Assembly (NCBI GenBank): GCA_015258715.1
Contig: JABZHR010000003.1
Location: forward strand, 62,001-126,000
DNA: 64,000 nucleotides
Reading direction: 5' to 3'
Origin: Atopobium sp.
Lineage (GTDB): Bacteria; Actinomycetota; Coriobacteriia; Coriobacteriales; Atopobiaceae
A model generated the notes under the pieces. That model made no database searches. It was not told the origin of the DNA and worked only from the letters and a program-made list of their open reading frames with translations. A program made the position numbers and the translations under genes. Positions within the stretch are counted from its first letter, which is position 1, and each line of letters opens with the position of its first letter. This document shows, in pieces, positions 42,806-51,573 of this stretch.

Positions 42806-43258
42806 ATGAGTATTAACAGGGTTAACATTTCGGGCAACCTGACCCGTGACCCGGAGCTTCGCTCCACAGCAGGCGGTACCCAGATTCTATCCTTCGGCGT
42901 TGCGGTTAACGATCGTCGCAGGAATCAGCAGACTGGTGAGTGGGAAGATGTTCCTAACTTCGTAGACTGCGTAGTATTTGGTCAGCGTGCTGAAGCACTT
43001 TCCCGCTTCCTCTCCAAGGGTTCGAAGGTTGCTATTGAAGGCAAGCTTCGTTTCAGCTCCTGGGAGACGAAGGAAGGACAGCGTCGCAGCAAGCTTGAGG
43101 TTGTTGTCGATGAGGTCGAGTTCCTTTCTAGGAACCAGCAGGGTGGAGCCCCTATGTCACAGGGCGCACCATCTTATGCAGCTCCAACTCCACAGGCACC
43201 CGCTCCCGTTCCGGCTCCGCCAGACGAGGAGTTCTACGATGCTGATATTCCGTTTTAA
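42806..43258 (+). CDS. ssb: Single-stranded DNA-binding protein
   Basis: An OB-fold protein that coats single-stranded DNA. I use ATG 42806 (MSINRVNISGNLTRDPE); an in-frame GTG at 42797 is less likely. The OB-fold has FVDCVVFGQRAEALSRFLSK and VAIEGKLRFSSWE. After a Pro/Ala/Gln-rich linker the protein ends EFYDADIPF, the acidic tip that binds partner proteins. The 150 residues are normal. Confidence 0.96.
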   Translation: MSINRVNISGNLTRDPELRSTAGGTQILSFGVAVNDRRRNQQTGEWEDVPNFVDCVVFGQRAEALSRFLSKGSKVAIEGKLRFSSWETKEGQRRSKLEVVVDEVEFLSRNQQGGAPMSQGAPSYAAPTPQAPAPVPAPPDEEFYDADIPF

Positions 43259-43306
43259 ACGTCAGACAGCAACACAGACGTTACTGTCATCTGAAAGGTA
43301 AAAGAC

Positions 43307-43579
43307 ATGGCTCAGCAGAAACAAGATTTCCAGCGCCAGCCGCGTCGCAAGTATTGCCAGTTCTGCAAGGAGGAGACTGAGTTCATCGATTACAAAGACA
43401 CTCAGCTTCTTCGTAAGTACATGACCGACCGTGGCAAGATTAAGCCTCGTCGCGTCACTGGCACCTGCACGCAGCACCAGCACGACATTGCACTTGCTAT
43501 CAAGCGCGCACGCGAGATGGCACTTCTGCCCTACACTGTCCCTGTGGTTTCCAGCCGCGGTGGCCGTAGTCGCGGATAA
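43307..43579 (+). CDS. rpsR: 30S ribosomal protein S18
   Basis: A 90-residue ribosomal protein. The segment RKYCQFCKEETEFIDYKD, with two Cys, and IKPRRVTGTCTQHQHDIALA with a further Cys and two His suggest a zinc-binding (C+) form of S18. AAGGTAA precedes ATG. It lies after ssb and before a DUF2232 gene. Confidence 0.97.
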   Translation: MAQQKQDFQRQPRRKYCQFCKEETEFIDYKDTQLLRKYMTDRGKIKPRRVTGTCTQHQHDIALAIKRAREMALLPYTVPVVSSRGGRSRG

Positions 43580-43611
43580 CCTATCTGTTCTTTAGGTAGA
43601 GTTGGTTAGCA

Positions 43612-44670
43612 ATGGATAGACCGGATTCAAATATTCCACAGGCACCTGAAGGGTATTCTCGCCCAGAGAGTAGCTCGCAGAATGTTGCCGGTCCAAGCAA
43701 CCAAAACGGAGGCAAACCGCGTCCGTTTGAGGCTCCAACATACAAGCAAGGATTTGTACTTTGCGTTGTTGGTGGAGTAATTACCGGGCTCCTTTCTTTT
43801 ATTGGAGCCGCTTTGGTTGCGTATGGCATGGTAATTGCTGTCTATTGCAAAAAAGGGCACGGATGGTTTGGTCCCGCTATTACTTCTGTACTTGTTACAG
43901 GTGTAGCAGCTTATTTGCTTTCGGGACCAACGGAAGCAGCAACTTCAGTTACCGCTTGCGCACTTGCTCTTGGAGTTGGCTACGCTTTTGCAACAGAGAA
44001 ACTCACTGTTGGTGTTGGATCTCTTCTTGTAGGGGCAACGGCTTTAGCACTTCTGGGATACGATGCATTCTTTGCCGCGATGGCAGGAACAAGTCTTCCC
44101 GAGCTTGCTCAGAGCGTGTTTAATCAATACGCTTCGCAGGTCTCAGGTGCTTCTCCAGAGATCCAAGAGGGTCTTTCAACTGCAAAGGCACTCTTTATGC
44201 TCTTTTGGCCAACCAGCTATACCGGCATGGCGCTTTTATATTTTGTAATTGCGCGTTTTGGAGCTCGAACAGTGTATAAAGCACTGACAAGAGACCCACA
44301 GAAATTGCCACAGTTCCAGCTGATGGACGTTCCATTTTGGATGTGTGCTCTTACCGTGGCCAACTTGTTTGTGTATGCACTTTCAAGCACCGTTTTGCCT
44401 GCTCAAGACTTACTTCAGCTAATTACGCTGAACGTATTTATGGCTCTTAGAGTTGTTTTTGCTCTTCAGGGTCTTGCAGTGCTCACATGGTTTGTGCGCG
44501 AGAAGCACTTCTCGCCAGCACTTTCTCTGTCACTGTTTGTATTGGCAGGCATGCTAGAAGTTCAGTTAGGCGTTATGGCTCTCGTAGGACTAATTGATGC
44601 CTGGGCAAACTTCCGAAAGCTTAATCGCTCAGGAAGCCAGGATTCAGAGCCTACGATAAACAACAACTAG
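43612..44670 (+). CDS. DUF2232-type membrane protein
   Basis: A 352-residue protein with a proline-rich cytoplasmic-looking N-terminus of about 40 residues and about eight hydrophobic segments (FVLCVVGGVITGLLSFIGAA, LGVGYAFATEKLTVGVGSLL and others). The gene sits between rpsR and rplI, where Gram-positive bacteria often carry a DUF2232 (YybS-like) gene, and the transmembrane layout fits. Function unknown. ATG 43612 has only a poor ribosome site, which could mean coupling with rpsR. Confidence 0.7.
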   Translation: MDRPDSNIPQAPEGYSRPESSSQNVAGPSNQNGGKPRPFEAPTYKQGFVLCVVGGVITGLLSFIGAALVAYGMVIAVYCKKGHGWFGPAITSVLVTGVAAYLLSGPTEAATSVTACALALGVGYAFATEKLTVGVGSLLVGATALALLGYDAFFAAMAGTSLPELAQSVFNQYASQVSGASPEIQEGLSTAKALFMLFWPTSYTGMALLYFVIARFGARTVYKALTRDPQKLPQFQLMDVPFWMCALTVANLFVYALSSTVLPAQDLLQLITLNVFMALRVVFALQGLAVLTWFVREKHFSPALSLSLFVLAGMLEVQLGVMALVGLIDAWANFRKLNRSGSQDSEPTINNN

Positions 44671-44702
44671 TCGATACTATCGACTCATCAAAGGAGTTTC
44701 CC

Positions 44703-45227
44703 ATGAAAGTTATTCTCTTGGGCGAGCTTCGCGGTAAGGGCGGCGAAGGCGACATCGTAGAGGTCGCACAGGGTTATGCGGAGAACTTCCTGTTCCCCAA
44801 CAAGATTGCCCAGCCTGCTACACCGGGTAACATCAAGCAGCTTGAGGAGCGTCGTCACAATATCGCTAAGCGCGAAGAGCAGCGTATTGCTGACGCAAAT
44901 GCTACCAAGGCAGCTCTTGATGGCAAGCTCGTAACTGTTGACGCTCGCATCGGCGAGGAGGGCCAGCTCTTTGGCTCCGTCACCACCGCTCAGATTGCTG
45001 ATGCAATCGAGGCACAGCTCAACGTCACCGTTGATCGTAAGCGCATTGCTCGTAGCGCTGCTATCAAGACCGCTGGTCGCCACAATGTCACCATTGAGCT
45101 TTATCGTGACATTACCGCTACCGTCGTTGTTCTTGTTGGCGAGGACGATGCTGCTCCTGCAGAGGAGGAGACCGAGGAGGTTGTCGCTGAGGCAACCGTC
45201 GAGGTTGAGGTTGAGTCCGCAGAGTAG
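44703..45227 (+). CDS. rplI: 50S ribosomal protein L9
   Basis: The 174-residue protein has the L9 signature at the N-terminus (MKVILLGELRGKGGEGDIVE, then GYAENFLFPNKIA) followed by the long connecting helix and the C-terminal domain with EEGQLFGSVTTAQIADAI. It has an extra acidic tail of about 25 residues (EETEEVVAEATVEVEVE) compared with E. coli L9. AAAGGAG precedes ATG. An 18-bp palindrome, TTTTATGCATGCATAAAA (45228-45245), follows its stop codon. Confidence 0.96.
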   Translation: MKVILLGELRGKGGEGDIVEVAQGYAENFLFPNKIAQPATPGNIKQLEERRHNIAKREEQRIADANATKAALDGKLVTVDARIGEEGQLFGSVTTAQIADAIEAQLNVTVDRKRIARSAAIKTAGRHNVTIELYRDITATVVVLVGEDDAAPAEEETEEVVAEATVEVEVESAE

Positions 45228-45356
45228 TTTTATGCATGCATAAAACACAGTTCTCCTGCATTTTTTGGTGGTTTATACAATTTCTGCAGTTTTCTACAGA
45301 TTTGTAAGCTTTTATAAAAAGCGCAGCCATCTGAAAAGAATGGAATGTTTGTTCGA

Positions 45357-45395
45357 ACCACCCCTTTGTGAAACATAACAAAGGGGTGGTCTTTT
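45357..45395 (+). terminator. Terminator of the rpsF-rplI operon
   Basis: ACCACCCCTTTGT and its exact complement form a 13-bp stem with an 8-nt loop, followed by CTTTTT. Confidence 0.9.
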
Positions 45396-45727
45396 TATGT
45401 GTAGACGAAACGGTATAATTTCTTATACTCTACCTGCGGTTATTCAAAATGTTATGTAAAACATATTCACTTAACCTGCGGAATTGTAATTTGATTTGTA
45501 TAACCGCAGATAAGCAATTGTGTAGAAAATACCACGTGTCGAAAAAAGTCTAAAAATTGTTGAAAACGTTGAAAACTCAAGGAAATCCCGCTCAGGGTAT
45601 ACGAGTTTTGGAAAATCGTGTTGAAGACTTATATTTTCGAGTTTTGCAAGCCAAAATGACTCTTTATTTTTTTGAAAAGTACACTACTATTCAGATTCAT
45701 TCCCAAAAAATATGATTGGAAAAGACG
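45396..45727. other. Gap before dnaB with repeated elements
   Basis: No gene is seen in these 330 bp. Three copies of a CTGCGGTTAT-type element occur: CCTGCGGTTAT at 45433, CCTGCGGAAT at 45475, and the inverted form ATAACCGCAGA at 45500. TGTTGAAAA (45558) and CGTTGAAAA (45567) follow back to back, the same element as near dnaA, and TGTTGAAGA is at 45619. TACTAT near 45685 could be a -10. This looks like a regulated promoter region. Confidence 0.6.
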
Positions 45728-47167
45728 ATGGCACAAGACTCGTTTGAGATGAATCCTACGCAATTAACGGCCCTAGAGAACGCCTCTATGCCACAAGATT
45801 CTGATGCCGAGTTTTCCATTCTTTCCGCAATGATTCTCTCGGAAGAGATTAGAGGAGAATGCCTCATTAGGCTTTCTTCCGAGGATTTTTATATTCCTTC
45901 TAATCAAATCATTTTCGAGGCAATTAAGTCGCTGTTTGACAACAACAAGCCAGTTGACGTCATTTCCCTTGCTGACCACCTGAAGAGTAACGGTAAGTTT
46001 GAACGTGCTGGAGGAGCTGTCCGTTTAGCAGAGCTTGGAAATAACCCACTTGCTATGGTTGGTTGGGAAAATCATGCCAACATGCTGCATCGTGATACTA
46101 CGCTCAGAAAGATGATTAGCGCTTCTGCAAAGATTTCTGCCCTTGCTTACAATGCTCCAGAAGATACAAAGCAAGTTGTTGACCAGGCAGAAAAGCTTAT
46201 TTTTGATGTAACTAACAGGGACGTTCAGCAGTCTGAGCAGGGCATTGAAGACATCATGACTGATCTCTTTGATGAGCTTCAGCAAAACGCTGGAAAAGAT
46301 GCGGCAGAGCTGGGTGTCCAAACTGGATTTGCAACCCTTGATAACCTCTTCCAGGGTCTTCGTCCAGGTCAGATGGTTGTTATTGGTGCTCGTCCTGGTG
46401 TAGGTAAGACTTCTTTTGCGCTTAGCATGGCTTATAACGCCGCAGTATCTGGTGCAACTGTTGCGCTCTTCTCGCTTGAGATGAGCAAGATTGAGATTGC
46501 TCAGAGGCTTTTGGCTTCTGAGTCAAAGGTTGATTTGCAGACCATCCGCTCTTCCAACATCAGAAATGAGCAGTGGCCTACCCTTCTGGAGGCAGCAGAG
46601 CGCATTTCTCGCCTTAAAATAATCGTTGACGATACTCCGGGCACAACAGTCACAGAAATCCGCGCAAAAGCCCGCAGAATGCTTAATAAGGCTGAGAAGG
46701 GCGTCATTATCATCGACTACCTTCAGCTGCTTTCTCCACCAGCCGAGAAGGGCCGTGCAGACAGTCGTGCAACTGAGGTTTCTGAGATGTCTCGTGGCAT
46801 TAAGATCATGGCCAAAGACCTTAAAGCGCCTGTTATTGCACTTTCTCAGCTTAACCGTACGCTTGAGAACAGAAACGGTAAGCGCCCACAGCTCTCTGAC
46901 CTGCGTGAGTCCGGCGCTATCGAGCAGGATGCAGATATTGTTTTGCTGCTTGACCGCTCACTGAGCGATGAAGAAGCCGCACGTGAAGATCGTCCTGATA
47001 AAGATGTTACTAACATCATTGTTGCAAAGAACCGTGCAGGTGCTTTGCGGGATGTTCCTGTCATGTTTATGCCAACGTCTACTAAGTTTGTTGAGCTTTA
47101 CCAGGGAAATAATTACTCAGAAAGTGAAGCCGCTCAGTATGCCGCAATGGCAAACCCCGCACACTAA
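45728..47167 (+). CDS. dnaB: Replicative DNA helicase DnaB
   Basis: Hexameric helicase at the fork. I use ATG 45728 (MAQDSFEMNP), with GGAAAAG upstream; an in-frame TTG at 45716 is possible. The N-terminal domain begins at DAEFSILSAMILSEE; the RecA-like part has Walker A GARPGVGKTSFALSMA, then FSLEMSKIEIAQRLL, Walker B VIIIDYLQLLSPP and the DnaB loop LSQLNRTLENRNGKRPQLSD. The 479 residues show no intein. Confidence 0.97.
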   Translation: MAQDSFEMNPTQLTALENASMPQDSDAEFSILSAMILSEEIRGECLIRLSSEDFYIPSNQIIFEAIKSLFDNNKPVDVISLADHLKSNGKFERAGGAVRLAELGNNPLAMVGWENHANMLHRDTTLRKMISASAKISALAYNAPEDTKQVVDQAEKLIFDVTNRDVQQSEQGIEDIMTDLFDELQQNAGKDAAELGVQTGFATLDNLFQGLRPGQMVVIGARPGVGKTSFALSMAYNAAVSGATVALFSLEMSKIEIAQRLLASESKVDLQTIRSSNIRNEQWPTLLEAAERISRLKIIVDDTPGTTVTEIRAKARRMLNKAEKGVIIIDYLQLLSPPAEKGRADSRATEVSEMSRGIKIMAKDLKAPVIALSQLNRTLENRNGKRPQLSDLRESGAIEQDADIVLLLDRSLSDEEAAREDRPDKDVTNIIVAKNRAGALRDVPVMFMPTSTKFVELYQGNNYSESEAAQYAAMANPAH

Positions 47168-47308
47168 TCGTTTCTTATGTGTGACAAAACCTTCGCGCTT
47201 CTGTGCTTTTGCCAGCGGTATTAGATATACTTATGAAGCAACCCCTAAAGAGGTTGCAACCGTCATGTAATGGTCGTGTTTGTAGATAGCTGCGATAGGG
47301 GAGAACTT

Positions 47309-48589
47309 ATGCCAGCTTCCGTACTTGTTGGTGCTCAGTGGGGAGACGAGGGTAAGGGTAAAGTTACCGACCTCATTTCCGGAGATTTTGACGTTGTTTG
47401 CCGTTACGCAGGTGGTGCAAATGCAGGCCACACGGTAATTGCTGGAGACACAAAGCTTGCACTTCACCAGGTTCCATCTGGCGTTATGTATGAGAATACC
47501 TATCCAGTTATTGGCAATGGCTGCATTGTCGATCCAGAGGTTCTTCTCGGCGAGATTGACATGCTGGAGAGCAAGGGTATTTCCTGCGATCTTCTTAAGA
47601 TTTCCGGCAACGCTCATATTGTCATGCCCTATCACAAAGATCTTGATGGCGTACACGAAAAAAAGCTGGGCAAAAACCTTATTGGCACTACCAAGCGCGG
47701 TGTCGGTCCAACCTATATGGACAAGATGAACCGTACCGGTCTTCGTATTCAGGACATGCTTGACGAGAAGATCTTCCGCAAGAAGCTTGAGGCTGCACTT
47801 GAGTACACCAATCCAATCTTGAGCCTTGTATACGGTCTTCCAACCTATACCGTTGACCAGATTTGTGAGACCTACCTGCCTTATGCAGACCGTATTCGTC
47901 CTTACATTGTCGAGTCTTCTCTCTTCCTCAACGAAGAGCTTGAGGCTGGCAAGAATATTCTCTTTGAGGGCGCCCAGGCAACCATGCTTGATATTGACCA
48001 CGGCACCTATCCATTTGTCACCTCTTCTAACTGCACCGCTGGTGGCGCTGTAACTGGTTCCGGCGTTGGTCCAACCAACATTGACCGCGTTTTGGGCATT
48101 GCAAAGGCTTACCTCACACGCGTTGGTTCTGGTCCATTCCCAACAGAGCTCTTTGACGAGACGGGCGATCTTCTCGGCGAAGTTGGTCATGAGTACGGCG
48201 TAACCACCGGTCGTAAGCGTCGCTGTGGTTGGTATGACGCTGTAGTTGTTAACTACGCAGCTCGTATCAACGGTCTTACCGACCTTGCAATCACTAAGCT
48301 TGATGTTCTTGGTTGCCTGGACGAGATTAAGGTCTGCGTTGCTTATGAGTGCGACGGCAAGATTTATAAGACCGTTCCAGAGCACCAGAGCGTCTTCTAT
48401 CACGCAAAGCCTGTGTACGAGACTCTTCCTGGTTGGAAGTGCGATATTTCTAACGTTCGCAACTTCTATCAGCTGCCTCGTGAGGCTAAGGACTACATTG
48501 ACTTCCTGGAGCAGCTTGCTGGTGTACGCGTTTCTATCATCACCGTTGGTCCAGATCGCGAGCAGACAATCGACCGCTACTGGAGGTAA
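47309..48589 (+). CDS. purA: Adenylosuccinate synthetase
   Basis: Joins IMP and aspartate with GTP in AMP synthesis. I start at ATG 47309 (MPASVLVGAQWGDEGKGK), with GGGGAG upstream; the frame start at 47270 is not supported. The P-loop GDEGKGK, the switch loop with RYAGGANAGHTV, TTKRGVGPTYMDK and TTGRKRRCGWYD are all present. The 426 residues are normal. The stop codon overlaps the ribosome site of the next gene, so the two are coupled. Confidence 0.97.
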   Translation: MPASVLVGAQWGDEGKGKVTDLISGDFDVVCRYAGGANAGHTVIAGDTKLALHQVPSGVMYENTYPVIGNGCIVDPEVLLGEIDMLESKGISCDLLKISGNAHIVMPYHKDLDGVHEKKLGKNLIGTTKRGVGPTYMDKMNRTGLRIQDMLDEKIFRKKLEAALEYTNPILSLVYGLPTYTVDQICETYLPYADRIRPYIVESSLFLNEELEAGKNILFEGAQATMLDIDHGTYPFVTSSNCTAGGAVTGSGVGPTNIDRVLGIAKAYLTRVGSGPFPTELFDETGDLLGEVGHEYGVTTGRKRRCGWYDAVVVNYAARINGLTDLAITKLDVLGCLDEIKVCVAYECDGKIYKTVPEHQSVFYHAKPVYETLPGWKCDISNVRNFYQLPREAKDYIDFLEQLAGVRVSIITVGPDREQTIDRYWR

Positions 48590-48592
48590 CCC

Positions 48593-50707
48593 GTGGCGTC
48601 TTCGGACTGCTCGACTTTTGCAATAGTTTGCGATAACCCCTGTGGGCTTGAAGCTTCCCAGCTTGAAGCCCTGGGGGTTTCTGTAATACCTGGAGCTCTG
48701 AGCTCAGATGCTGACCAGGTAGGCGAGTTCTATCGAAGCATTTTTGAGTCTGGAGCACAAAAGATTCTCTCGCTCCATGTGTGGGCAGATTTCTCTGATT
48801 CGCTTCCTACGGCAAAAAAGGCTTGTCAGAACAATCCTGATATCTCGGGTTCAATTTGCCTGGTAGATAGCGGAAATATGCCTACCGCCATGGGAATCAT
48901 GCTTGAGCGCTTAAGCGTGGCAAGAGCATCCGGGGCTTCTTTTGAGGCAACCTGTGCATATGCACACGAACTTGCCGAGGTAGTTGCCACAATGTATATC
49001 GCAATGAATAAGGTTGCGCTGCATAAAAGCAAGGACAAACGCCCCAGGCTTTCGTTGCGACTTCGACTTGAGCGTTTGCATAGGCGCATCTCAAACGATA
49101 TGTATTTGTATCGTTTGGTTGGCGGAAAATGTACAGAGGTGGCTCGCTCATCAGATTTTACCGATCTAGCAGCAAGAATTTCTCGCCTTATGAGCGCGTG
49201 TTTTGTAAAGCGCGGCGAGCTCAAATATGTAGTAATTTCAAGTGGCGAGAAACGCATACAAAAGCATCTCAAAAAGCCACTTAAAACTAATGAATATGAT
49301 GCAGAATGTATTGCAGAAAGACTTGTTTCTCCCGAGTTTAAGAAGAGCCTGGGAGAAGGTTCTGTTGGCGTTGCTTGTATCCCAAAGGCGTTGTATCAGA
49401 AGGCTGGAGTACTTATGAATGACACCGTTGATATTTTGTTGCTTGGCGCAGGTGGTCGCGAGCATGCGCTCCTGACAAAGCTGCAGGAGTCTCCGCGCGC
49501 AGGAAAAATTTACGTTGCTCCAGGCAATGGTGGCATGGCTGCCCAGGCAGAGGTTGCTCCCATTGATCAAAACAATCCTGATGAGGTTGTCGCGTTTGCC
49601 AAGGAAAAGGGCATCGGCCTAGTAGTTATTGGCCCTGAGGCACCTCTTGTTGTGGGTGTTGCAGACGCTGTTCGCCAGGCTGGTATTGCATGCTTTGGCC
49701 CTAACCAGAATGCAGCTCAGATGGAGGGTTCAAAGGCGTTTGCTAAGGGTGTTATGGAGCGAGCAAACGTTCCAACAGCTGCATGGAAGTCTTTTACCGA
49801 TCAGGCGTCTTGTGAGGCGTATGTTAACCAGATTGGCGCTCCTGTAGTTGTTAAGGCAGACGGTCTTGCCGCAGGTAAGGGCGTTATCGTTGCAACTGAG
49901 CTTGAACAGGCCCTCGAAGGTGTTCGCGAGTGTTTCTCGGGTCATTTTGGCGATGCAGGAGCAACCGTTGTTGTTGAGGAGTTCCTTGAAGGCCCAGAGT
50001 GCTCGCTGCTTGCGTTGACTGACGGAACGTACGTTGTTCCGCTGGCAACAGCCCAGGATCACAAGCGCGCTTACGACGACGATAAGGGACCTAACACCGG
50101 CGGCATGGGCGTCTATTCTCCTGTTCCGTTTGTGACTGATGAAGAACTTTCCCAGATGATTGCCATTGAGCAGCGCGTTGTTGATCAGCTCAAAAAAGAG
50201 GGTATCAACTATTCTGGCTGCCTTTACGGCGGATTTATGCTGACCAAAGACGGCCCTAAGGTTCTTGAATTTAACGCTCGCTTTGGTGATCCAGAGACTC
50301 AGGTTGTACTGCCTCGCCTCCAGGGCGATTTGGTTTCAATTTTGATGGCTTGCGATAACGGCACCCTCCGTCATCAGCAGGTTTCCTGGTCTGATACAGT
50401 GGCTGTTTCTGTTGTTCTGGCAAGTGCCGGATATCCTGGTTCTTACGAGAAGGGCAAGGAGATTACCGGTATTGAGGCTGCTCAGCAGCTTGAGGGCGTT
50501 TCTGTGTATCACGCCGGAACTGCTCAGACCGAGGACGGAAAGATTGTCACAGCAGGCGGCCGCGTGCTCAACGTCACTGCGCTTGCACCAACCTTTGAGG
50601 AAGCTCGCGCTCGTGCATATGAGGCTTGCGACCTTATCAACTTTGAAGGCAAGCAGCTCAGGCACGATATTGGACTCAAGGCTCTTCAAGGCCGTCCAGA
50701 AAAATAG
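48593..50707 (+). CDS. purD: DegV-like domain fused in frame to PurD (phosphoribosylamine-glycine ligase)
   Basis: A 704-residue frame that starts with GTG 48593. Residues 1-274 resemble the DegV fatty-acid-binding family (FAIVCDNPCGLEASQLEALG, LVDSGNMPTAMGIM), though the usual Ser/Gly-rich lipid-contact motifs look weak. From Met275 (base 49415, MNDTVDILLLGAGGREHAL) the sequence is a complete PurD: ATP-grasp motifs VVKADGLAAGKGVIVA and LEFNARFGDPETQ. The 430 residues from there equal the size of free PurD. GGAG stands 5 nt before this ATG, so PurD might also be made alone. The chain has no stop or frameshift. Either a true fusion or two coupled products are possible. It lies between purA and a Nudix gene. 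Confidence 0.88.
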   Translation: MASSDCSTFAIVCDNPCGLEASQLEALGVSVIPGALSSDADQVGEFYRSIFESGAQKILSLHVWADFSDSLPTAKKACQNNPDISGSICLVDSGNMPTAMGIMLERLSVARASGASFEATCAYAHELAEVVATMYIAMNKVALHKSKDKRPRLSLRLRLERLHRRISNDMYLYRLVGGKCTEVARSSDFTDLAARISRLMSACFVKRGELKYVVISSGEKRIQKHLKKPLKTNEYDAECIAERLVSPEFKKSLGEGSVGVACIPKALYQKAGVLMNDTVDILLLGAGGREHALLTKLQESPRAGKIYVAPGNGGMAAQAEVAPIDQNNPDEVVAFAKEKGIGLVVIGPEAPLVVGVADAVRQAGIACFGPNQNAAQMEGSKAFAKGVMERANVPTAAWKSFTDQASCEAYVNQIGAPVVVKADGLAAGKGVIVATELEQALEGVRECFSGHFGDAGATVVVEEFLEGPECSLLALTDGTYVVPLATAQDHKRAYDDDKGPNTGGMGVYSPVPFVTDEELSQMIAIEQRVVDQLKKEGINYSGCLYGGFMLTKDGPKVLEFNARFGDPETQVVLPRLQGDLVSILMACDNGTLRHQQVSWSDTVAVSVVLASAGYPGSYEKGKEITGIEAAQQLEGVSVYHAGTAQTEDGKIVTAGGRVLNVTALAPTFEEARARAYEACDLINFEGKQLRHDIGLKALQGRPEK

Positions 50708-50721
50708 TTAGGTTAGCGCTT

Positions 50722-51567
50722 ATGGCAAATCAAAATGACGAGAAAACCAACGTACAGGATGGAGCTTGGACCAGCAATCAAGGCAGTTCTCAGTTTAGTG
50801 ATGTGTTTGATGATATGCAGTCTACTGAGCCAGAAATTCTTGATGCTGACATGCAGGTAACTCCAGAGGTGTTTGATTCTGCTCGCAATGATTTGCACTC
50901 GGCAATTGATTCGCTTACCTACGACGGTGAGCGTGTTGCTGTGGGCGATGCTGCCTACCATCATTCTGGGGAGCCACAAAAGCGCAGTTTTGTTGCGGGT
51001 ACAGAGGATGCGCGTGATGCCTCTCTAGAAGAGAAGCCACTCTCTGAGGACACCGTTTGGGTTGGTCGCATTTTTGACGTGAATCGTCTGCGTGTCTCTC
51101 TTCCTGATGGACGCACTGCTCTTCGTGATGTTGTGCGTCATCCCGGTGCTGTGGCTATTGTTGCATTGACTGATGAGGGCAGAATTTGTCTGGTTCGCCA
51201 GTATCGAACTGCGCTTGGTCGTGTGACCGTTGAACTACCTGCAGGAAAGCTTGATCCAGGCGAGGATCCTTTGGATTGCGCTCACCGTGAGCTGCTGGAA
51301 GAGACCGGAATGAAGGCGGGAAAGATGGCTTTTCTCACCACTACCGCCACTTCGGATGGTTTTACTGACGAGCTTATTCACCTCTATATGGCAACTGAGC
51401 TGACCTTTGAGGAATCAGACCCAGATGCCGACGAATTTATTAACGTGGATCTTGTTCCACTATCTGAGCTGGTAGACGCTGTTCTCGATGGCAAAATTGA
51501 GGACGCAAAGACTATCATTGGAGCTCTTATTTGCGATTCAATTTCACACCGATTGCCTATGGAGTAA
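50722..51567 (+). CDS. Nudix hydrolase, ADP-ribose-pyrophosphatase type
   Basis: The C-terminal half is a Nudix domain with the full box GKLDPGEDPLDCAHRELLEE plus TGMK; the segment RQYRTALGRVTVELPAGKLD is typical of ADP-ribose pyrophosphatases. The first 110 residues are an acidic, poorly conserved extension (MANQNDEKTNVQDGAWTSNQ) without recognised domain, which is unusual for this family. It follows purD after 14 nt and precedes the ABC exporter by 6 nt. Confidence 0.88.
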   Translation: MANQNDEKTNVQDGAWTSNQGSSQFSDVFDDMQSTEPEILDADMQVTPEVFDSARNDLHSAIDSLTYDGERVAVGDAAYHHSGEPQKRSFVAGTEDARDASLEEKPLSEDTVWVGRIFDVNRLRVSLPDGRTALRDVVRHPGAVAIVALTDEGRICLVRQYRTALGRVTVELPAGKLDPGEDPLDCAHRELLEETGMKAGKMAFLTTTATSDGFTDELIHLYMATELTFEESDPDADEFINVDLVPLSELVDAVLDGKIEDAKTIIGALICDSISHRLPME

Positions 51568-51573
51568 TTACGC

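Noticed and set aside
45728..47167. Intein in dnaB (and in gyrB or gyrA)
   Set aside because: The proteins have normal length, and no splicing-junction Cys/Ser and His-Asn pair interrupts the motifs.
47231..48403. 390-residue minus-strand open frame across purA
   Set aside because: Antisense to purA; no conserved domain or ribosome site.
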